Of a stretch of 64,000 nt of DNA, positions 56,632 to 64,000 are shown piece by piece; positions within the stretch are counted from its first letter, which is position 1, and every line of letters begins with the position of its first letter. Under the pieces are notes generated by a model that saw nothing but the letters and a program-made list of their open reading frames with translations, searched no databases and was not told the DNA's origin. A program made the translations under genes and the position numbers. Origin of the DNA: Hysterangium stoloniferum (Eukaryota; Basidiomycota; Agaricomycetes; Hysterangiales; Hysterangiaceae); assembly GCA_015178975.1 (NCBI GenBank), contig WHVD01000011.1:930001-994000 (forward strand). The letters run 5' to 3'.

Positions 56632-59600
56632 CTACTCATCAATGCTGATTGACCAGTCGGAGGCAACAAGGACGCCTGGATCCTTAATTGTCAGTATGCT
56701 GGCTATGCCCTCCTTTTTCCCGCTAGCTGCAATGCCCTCCTCGTATGACCATTCCAATTCGCTTCCGTTGTCCGTCTTGACTAGTACGGGCTTCTTCGCT
56801 AAGCCTAGAATAACAATTTTTTCCACTCGGACCGAACCCAGGCTCTTTGCGTAACTATTCGACCGGTCGTATACTGTCATTTCTGCTCCATCCACAGCTT
56901 TGTTACCAGGAATTGACGCTAGGTCCGTGCTTGTTAATCGCAAACCCTTTTTTTTCGTGGGACTAGAGATTTTGAATTCACGCCAGATAAAGTTGCCCTT
57001 TTGATGGGAGTAGGTCTCCCCATCATCGAGATACAATTCGCCGTTTGCATTGCCCTGCTTGTCTAATGTAATATGAAGAGTGAACGGATCGTTCTTCATC
57101 AAGCGGGTCGAACGCCTGGGCCGTTCTCGCGTTGGAACTATGGAACCGCCACGATAGAGCAGGGGAGCAACTTCTAGCGGTGCGGGAACCGTCACATGGC
57201 GACCAGATGCAGCGCCACGGTACACGTTGAACGTGTAATAATCGTAGTATGGCTAGTGGTCAGTGGTGTAAATAACTAATCGTCTAGCGAGAACTATAAC
57301 CTCGCACCTGGTTCTCTGGGATGTATATTTGAACCTCACGGACATCTGCCTGGGTAACGGGTTTCACAAGCAATCCAGATCCCCCGATGAAGTATTGATC
57401 ATCGATTGCAAAACCTTGCTTATCCTTCGGGAACATCACATAATGAGGCCTGATGTGAGGTCGTTAATCCCCAATCCACTAATGCGGATGGGTGCCTACC
57501 TCAAAATTGGAATACCACGAACACTAGCCTCTCGGAAGGCGGTATACCATACCGGCAATAGAGTGTATCTGAGCCTCAAGATGGATCTTACCATGTCTTT
57601 GGAGCTCTGGTCAAGCAAAAATGGTTCGCGTCGCTTCGTATCAATATGGGCATGGGCCCTAAAGAATGGAGCGAAGGCTCCAACTTGGTACCATCGGACC
57701 AGCATCTCAGAGTCGGGATTACCGAAGAAACCACCCACGTCAGCTGCATAGTATAATATCAGTTATGCTTTATCTGGAGAAGGTCGCAACATGAATTTGA
57801 CAAACCTCCTGAGAAAGTCATCCCAGCAATTCCGTTGCTGAGAACCATAGGAATACCCACAGCCATGTGCTCCCAGGTTCCTAAATTATCACCAGTCCAG
57901 ATAGCTCCGAACCGTTGGGAGCCTGCATAGAAGGATCGTGACAGGACAAACGGCCTTTTAGCTGGCGTGGAACGCGCGACGAGAGCTTGTGATGTAATAT
58001 TATGCTACAGACTCCAATGAGCTTGACCAGAATAATAATGTCCCTACCAGACTTACAAAAAGCATGCCATTGATATTATGGACATCTCGATGTTCCCATT
58101 TGTTATAGTGAATGGCGTCCTTTTCCAAAGTAATTTCCGGTCCGTTGAAAACGGATGGCTACCAAGGATGTGTTAATACACCAGATTTTGCTTCTTGGCA
58201 TTGCTTACCTCATTCATATCGTTCCAGATGAAGACATCGTCTGTACTATCGGTCCAATGCCAGTCTTTACTGTCACCCCTAGGCTGAAACAAGGATATCC
58301 ACCAATCCCAGCTGCCAGGGTGGAAAAAGTCTACCCAAGAACTACTGCCACTCCAGCACCAACCTTCAAATTCGCCTTCTCCGCTGGATGGCTTGATAAG
58401 AATACCGAGTTCTGACGCTTTCTTGTACACCGGGTAGGACTCCACACGCTTCAAATGGGGATCAATGATAACCACCATCTATAGATATTGCTTAATCAAA
58501 CTATACCAAACTTGAGATAAATAGGTGAATAAAGCATACCTTGCGACCGATGGCTGCTACATCATTCACCATCTGCACGGGATCGGGAAATTCTTTATTC
58601 TTCCATATGAAGTACTTATGATCTTCTGAATATTCAATATCTAACCATAAGACATCAAACGGTATGTCGTCCTCATCAAACCGAGCAGCAACAGTCCGTA
58701 CATCATCGCTGCTGATATAATTCCAGCGACATTGGTGGTATCCTAATGACCATTCGGGCGGAAGGGCGCTCGGACCAGTCAATCGGGCATACTGCTCAAA
58801 TACGTCTTCAGGTGTTGGACCAGGTAGCAGTAGAACATCTAGAATTCCTGATTCGGAGATCCAGTGCGTTTTAGTACCTTTTTCGGTGGGATGGGATACG
58901 TCAATCCACGTCTCGGATGCAACGAGATCAAGGAATCCCACAGTAGATGATTCTGAATGTGCGTGAAGTAGAGGTATAGCCCCATATAATGACATGGGAG
59001 AATCAGCCAGATATTCAAAAACATCAAGATTGTAAAGACGGTACGGCTCAGAGTAGACAGCATTAGGGCCCGTAGTGGTAGGGAGAGCCAAGCGGGTCGC
59101 ATGCTCAGGGATACCATAAACATGGCCATGATGAGGAAACGAAACATCGAGGGAAAGCGATTCAGGTCCTAAGCACAACGTAAATATGACATAGATATTG
59201 CTATGCGATAAACCTTCGTACCTTTGGGCTTAGAATCTGTCCACGTCTTAAACTGCTCCGACCACCAGCCATCCTCACTATCCCCTTCAAACCAAGCCCT
59301 AGGGTTAACTTCCAACACTTTCTGAGTCTCCCCCTCATGCGCGGGTTGGTCTAGGGAGGATTCTGAGGCTTCGGGTTGTTGTTCCTTGACTCGGAAATGC
59401 TCCATGTGCAGTAATCCGGCACCATTGAGGACAATCTCATCCTTTCCATTGCGTAAAAGGACAATTTTGAGTGGATCATAAGTTATTCTCAACTCCAGCT
59501 GTTTTTTGTCTCCGTATTGAGCACGTATATCCTTCTTTCCCCGTATCCACTCTACTTGCCCGAGTGTTGGCTGGTCCACCAAAGCCCACGCAGCTGCCTC

Positions 59601-59933
59601 GTCGTACCTCTTTCTAAGCCCACCAATTTCATCCATACGGACACGGGTTACGCTATCTTCATGAACACGAACTTCAAGGGTGAATTTGACGGCGGGATAT
59701 ACGGAGGATTTGACTGCAGCAGCTAATGATCCTGGGGTAGTTGTAATACTTGCAGGGTCAATCGAGTAGGGCGATTTCCAGGACGAGCCCGCTTCGTTGG
59801 AACGAGTTGCTAAAGCGCGACCACGTCGACAAAATCCTGCATCAGAGCATGTTTTGAAGTCATGCTCCTTGACAGCAAGGGCGGTAGGAAGTAATGTGAC
59901 ACAAAGAAGAAAAAAGACTGCACCAATGTGCAT
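56632..59933 (-). CDS. ROT2: glucosidase II alpha subunit (GH31)
   Basis: ATG 59933 begins a signal peptide ([20 protein letters not shown]), then [20 protein letters not shown], the conserved N-terminal Cys motif of glucosidase II alpha. The GH31 core reads [36 protein letters not shown], the nucleophile site FIWNDMNE joined after an intron to PSVFNG, then [15 protein letters not shown] with the acid/base Asp, and [20 protein letters not shown]. The end is [11 protein letters not shown]. With the beta subunit it trims the two inner glucoses of N-glycans in the ER and so drives the calnexin cycle. Multi-exon with short introns; length about 960-980 aa fits the family. Confidence 0.93.
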
Positions 59934-60104
59934 ATTGGAGAGCTACGGCTCTGCTATTTATATCAAACGAGTATACGTCTACAAGGCTTCAGAGACCTCC
60001 GCGAGAGGAAATTTGCCTCCGCGGCGACACGTTTATGTCAATACGGTCGAAACTAACTGACCACCTTGGGCAGCTCCTAACTGGTATGTTTGGTGCCTTG
60101 TGGA

Positions 60105-60674
60105 ATGTACTTGGATATGCTCAAAATATATTGCATTCTAGCAACCGCACTTACAACAGCTAGTTTTCATTTGTTATTCGCTCGACGGCATGCGGCAGCT
60201 GAACGAGCGCGGTATGCCGCACGTATAACAATACTTGAATCAATCATACTACGATTGCAAGCAGGGGACCAGATTCAAGATGCTGAACTTAATAAATTGA
60301 TCATGCTTAGTCGAAAGGTGCAGGGTGAAAACAACGATGAGGACGATCTAGGTGACTCTCAAGTGAGAGGTGGCTCAATCTCATGGAAGGAAGTCATATT
60401 GGGTAGGTCGTCCTAAACAACCACGAAAATGGACTCACGGTGAGTTGCCATTGTCTGCGTGTAACGATAAAGTTACGATGTTGTGTCAGACGTAGCATTC
60501 TATTGCTTCTTGAGGGAGCATGGATATATTTTCGACATGGAAAATGATTTGTTAGCTTCAGAGGATAACAGCAAAGAGTTTGAGGCTCACAAAATGACTT
60601 CAGGAGGTACATCCTACGAGAAATCACTCAAAAAAAAAAAGTCATACGGATACCTTAATACATCATTACAATAA
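60105..60674 (+). CDS. unknown small membrane-anchored coiled-coil protein
   Basis: Two exons (60105-60402 and 60490-60674) give 160 aa. A hydrophobic start (MLKIYCILATALTTASFHLL) is followed by a charged helix, RRHAAAERARYAARITILES then LRLQAGDQIQDAELNKLIML, an acidic spacer and, after the intron, DVAFYCFLREHGYIFDMEND. Splice sites are GTAGGT and TGTCAG. No family recognised. Transcription is away from glucosidase II, with about 170 bp between starts. A frame-shifted ATG at 60086 was considered and not used because it soon meets a stop. Confidence 0.55.
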
Positions 60675-60716
60675 GATATATCTTTAGTCTTTCCCTACAT
60701 TAGGGTGGCCTGGCTT

Positions 60717-61209
60717 CTAAAATTCCTCCTGTTTAACCTTAACTATTACACTACCAAATACTGGAACGCCATTAATCATAAAACGGTTGCTACTTTTCAA
60801 ACCAGCTGATGTTTCGTTGCGGGACTGTCCTTACACAATATTTTCGGCGGCTTTTGAACCATATTCCAAAGACTTGAGAAATACTCAGAGTTTGTCCATC
60901 TTTGAGCTCGTAGGATTGTGTGGCGACGGAAGCTTCCTTCTCCTGCGATACCAGTGACGCCTGGGTTTGCGTGGATCTCGGGCTAATGGATAAACAAGAT
61001 CCATACACTGTTATTGACATGGCGTAGTCATCGCTTTGATACCTTTGTCTCTGCCCGAAGGTGGTTTGTTCAGTTCCATCATCAACCTCCCGGACGAGCA
61101 GCAATCTACCAAAACGATCGATCGGAATATCAATTAATTTGATTGAAACGAGCGCTGACAGGTTAAGAATGATTTTGGAAGACTGGGTTGAGGCGGTTAA
61201 TTTTGACAT
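60717..61209 (-). CDS. unknown small protein
   Basis: Starts MSKLTASTQSSKIILNLSAL at 61209. One long exon ends in KSRRKY and joins through a short GTGTAA...CATCAG intron to SGLKSSNRFMINGVPVFGSV, ending VKVKQEEF at TAG 60717-60719. About 150 aa, beta-rich in pattern, with a Ser/Gln-rich middle. No domain recognised. Confidence 0.5.
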
Positions 61210-61578
61210 TTAGAAAACAGGGGGTTCCATAATGATCCACTGAAAAAGTAGCTCGGTGAAACGGTGTATATAGCCATTGAGTCACTGTTTATGCGCTCGA
61301 ATAAGGCGACAAGTGTCGAACGAGTCTCCATACTTAACTGGGAGGTTCTTATTCTGACCTTGAGTCGTCTTAAAAAGTAAGTGTTCATTCGCCAAACAAT
61401 CGGAACACGCTAGGTAGACCGGTTCTACCATGAAAGCCTGGATATTGGCTCAATAACTGCCGTGAGATGAGTCTGCCGATTACATCAGCAATTTTGCGGT
61501 ACCGGCACTGGGATATTCATCGTGTTTCGCCAAAAGTCCCTTCGCAAATATTTGGCTACTGCTACCTCGACTCCAAGA
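61210..61578. other. divergent intergenic region, GCN1 promoter
   Basis: About 370 bp between divergent starts. An open frame from 61522 continues into GCN1, but its first codon is GTG; the ATG at 61579 is preferred. Confidence 0.4.
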
Positions 61579-64000
61579 ATGAGCAAGGCTGAGATTCGGT
61601 CTTGGGTAACTTCATTCCGTGATGCCCCAGACGACAACGTCGACGATGAGGCGACTGTCAACACTTTCCAATGGAATAACTTGCACGACGTGTGGCCAGA
61701 ATTTCTCCTTTACGCGAAAGGCCAACTTCTTACCAGCAAGACAAAAATAAGAGTGGACTTCATTGAGAAGAGACTGACTCCCTTGGTATTAAGAGGAGGT
61801 GTGCCATACACTTCATCGCATTCCAACTATCCATTAACCTATCTTCTAGAACTGGGGCCAATCCAAATCTTGGATATTTTCCATCTTCTTACATTGACGT
61901 ACTCTCGCTACATCGATTCCGGTTCTAGGACTGCGGTTGAAAATACTTTGCGATGCCTGGTCATCCATGAATATCCGGAAGGAAAATGGTCGAGCATAAG
62001 TGACAACAAAGTTCTGTCGAAGATTTTGGATTGGCTCGATAGTGAGACACGCCGTCTTGGAATAGATGGATCTGTGAAGTATGTATTAGAACGACTTTTT
62101 CAAGTGTCATTTTTACTGAAGGAAGCGCACTTAGTGGATCTGCCGCCCCGGCAAATCAATTTGTGTTGTTAAACTGGGGATGTATAATATATGTGGCCCT
62201 TTTCAAGAAAGTCGAGATTGTGGAAGTGTCAGAAACCTTGTGCTCTCTCGCTCGCATCTTGGCATCGATGCTTGATGCATTAGTTGACGAAGCTTCCCAT
62301 GCAAAGCCAGCCATGCGAAGAGGGGCAACGGTTCGTATGAGGCGTACTGTCCGAGAGGTATGATGCACGACTAATCGGGGGGTCCCACTCACCTGAAACC
62401 CGTATCACAGAATCCAAGGATAATACAGAGTTTCATATCTGCGCAACTTTCAGCAGCCATGAACCTTTCTACGCCTTTGACCATCACGCCACTTTTAGGA
62501 TTGACAATCGATGTAATTCTTCACCTCAAACCTCGGCGGGGGCAGTCTCGCTCGTATTTTAAAGATGTGGTTGGCTCAGTTAAGGTTCTCATACCCTTTC
62601 TTCATGTGATAATTGTGTTTATTATCTCAACGCAGGTTGATATCTTAAATTTTTACTGCAATCATCTCTTAATGGCGAAAACACCAGTTCCGCATCACGC
62701 CTCCGTGAGTATGAACACCCGGAAACAATTCGTAACTTATTAAATGGCACATTAGGTCGCCTTCAATGGTTTTATAACCGAATTCGTAACTGAGGAGGAT
62801 ATGAAAATTCAGCTTCTTCCCGTGATTGAGAAAGCTTTCCTTCGCTCTCCCGAGAACGCTATGAGTGGTAAGTCGAACTATCAGAGCCAATGCAGCCTGA
62901 CTTTATCCTATAATTTATAGTTGTTACGGATTTAATGGCTTCCTATTCCAGCCTCCTTACAACGGAAGCTTTCTCAAAATTCCTAACATCTATTTTAAAT
63001 GGCGCCAGATCGACAAACTCGTCGGTTCGACTTCAGTCCTGTCAGCTTTTTTCTGCTCTGGTGGGGCGGGAAAAGGGCGTTAGTTTCAATGTGTCAAAAG
63101 CTATTACTGAGATTCTTGCCTTGCCCAAGGCTAATAGAACCGCGGGGCCTGACCATCGCATAGCGCTATATGAAATGCTTCAAACCGTAGAATCCAATAA
63201 CGATGTTGCCCTACAACTCACTGATGCTATACCGGGGTTGATTGCCAAAGAAACAAATGATGTAGCCGCAAGTCTGCTGGCACGAACATTGTCCTCTCGG
63301 CTGTCATACCTCTTGCGAAATAACGTGACGCTTCAGCCTGACATTATCACTTTCATTTCCCGGGAGATGTCCAGTGCCAAACCAGGCGTTCGTAGGGCTT
63401 TCTGCAGTATTGCAGGAAACGCCTTGTGGGATCTTGATAACGTCTATACAGATGCTGCTCAACTTTTTGCTAGATCTCTCCAAGACGCCTTTGAGAATTG
63501 TTTGAAGACTGTATCAAGCAATCCGCTAAACTTGGCAGCAGGTCCACTAGAAGGTTATGTGGCACTAGCAGCGTTATTAGGACCTATGTCTCGCTTGGGG
63601 ATCCCTGACTATGGTGAGCTGATAATGTGGTACAAAAAAGTGACAATTCCAAGCTCAACATGTACACAGCCCTCCTCTTATCTCGCAATAGTGTCATACA
63701 GAGTATATTGACTATGACCATGACCAAACCTCACTTTCTACTGTGGCCAAAATGTTATCAAAAGCTCACCACGCTGGAAGAAGAGCAATGGCTATTACGT
63801 GCCCTGGATGCTTCACTCACTTGTTTCAGTACTGAGGTAGAGAAATCAGAAACTCTACGGTGAATTGTTCTCTTGTTGAGATTTAATTTGTTCTAATACC
63901 CTTCTCATACTCTCTCAGCGTCCAGTATGGCACCGCCTTCGTTTATGTCGCTGCTGATAGCAAAAATCTAGAGATTCGCAAGTCTTCCATCTCTTTCCTT
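61579..64000 (+). CDS. GCN1: GCN1 translational activator, N-terminal part (partial)
   Basis: From ATG 61579 (MSKAEIRSWVTSFRDAPDDN) exons encode HEAT-type helical repeats: LTPLVLRGGVPYTSSHSNYP, SKILDWLDSETRRLGIDGSV, then after several introns FITEFVTEEDMKIQLLPVIE, SLLTTEAFSKFLTSILNGAR, SVRLQSCQLFSALVGREKGV, TFISREMSSAKPGVRRAFCS and AAGPLEGYVALAALLGPMSR. These are conserved in the N-terminal region of Gcn1, the ribosome-bound protein that passes the uncharged-tRNA signal to Gcn2 and senses collided ribosomes. The gene runs past the window end, so only about a quarter is seen. Several introns here are short; some borders are approximate. Confidence 0.85.

Overview
The window reads as a nuclear segment of a basidiomycete fungus, most likely an agaricomycete. 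Genes are packed at roughly one per 2 kb on both strands. They are cut by many short GT-AG introns, mostly about 50-75 bp. F-box-like and BTB genes of the type expanded in mushrooms lie among conserved eukaryotic housekeeping genes. There is no operon structure, CRISPR array, plasmid or phage signature. All species and family assignments come from reading the sequence; no search was run.

Layout: end of PWP1 (1-223, +); eIF3j (300-1265, -); an F-box-like gene (1682-2800, -); a giant BEM2-like RasGEF/PH/RhoGAP gene (3198-9873, -); a SUN-domain ER protein SLP1 (10575-13308, +); a 14-exon mitochondrial carrier (13412-14989, -); tRNA-Thr(CGT) (15180-15252, -); transportin KAP104 (15450-18796, -); KDEL receptor ERD2 (19142-20089, -); succinate/fumarate carrier SFC1 (20331-21566, -); an unresolved gene (22245-23165, +); chromatin remodeller SWR1 (23704-29309, +); a small COX14-like gene (29590-30032, +); a membrane J-domain protein (30189-31744, -); a repeat-bearing stretch with a poorly resolved F-box-like gene (31745-35110); a SulP anion transporter (35220-38336, -); cytosolic AsnRS (38482-40694, +); ERV2 (40953-41840, +); DPH5 (41934-43020, -); ribosomal protein uL1/L10a (43195-44221, +); LSM4 (45142-45795, -); a membrane protein with Thr/Ser-Ser-Asn repeats (46103-47811, +); a two-TM protein (48225-49049, -); an intronless bacterial-type PARG (49272-50195, -); a BTB gene (50486-51407, +); an acidic unknown (51515-52637, -); an intronless cyclase-family hydrolase (52995-53669, +); a Sld7-like gene (53912-55346, +); an unknown (55612-56184, -); glucosidase II alpha (56632-59933, -); two unknowns (60105-60674 + and 60717-61209 -); and the start of GCN1 (61579 to the end, +).

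Themes: translation (eIF3j, AsnRS, DPH5, L10a, GCN1, tRNA-Thr) and ER folding or retention (SLP1, ERD2, J-protein, ERV2, glucosidase II) recur, but nothing shows they are co-regulated. The most unusual signal is exon architecture. Several genes are reconstructed only if very small exons are accepted: 10, 11 and 11 nt in the carrier, 14 nt in SWR1, and apparently 2 nt in COX14. Some genes also have 3-22 nt first coding exons, and LSM4 has a GC-AG intron. Two intronless genes of bacterial-type families (PARG and cyclase) stand out against this background.
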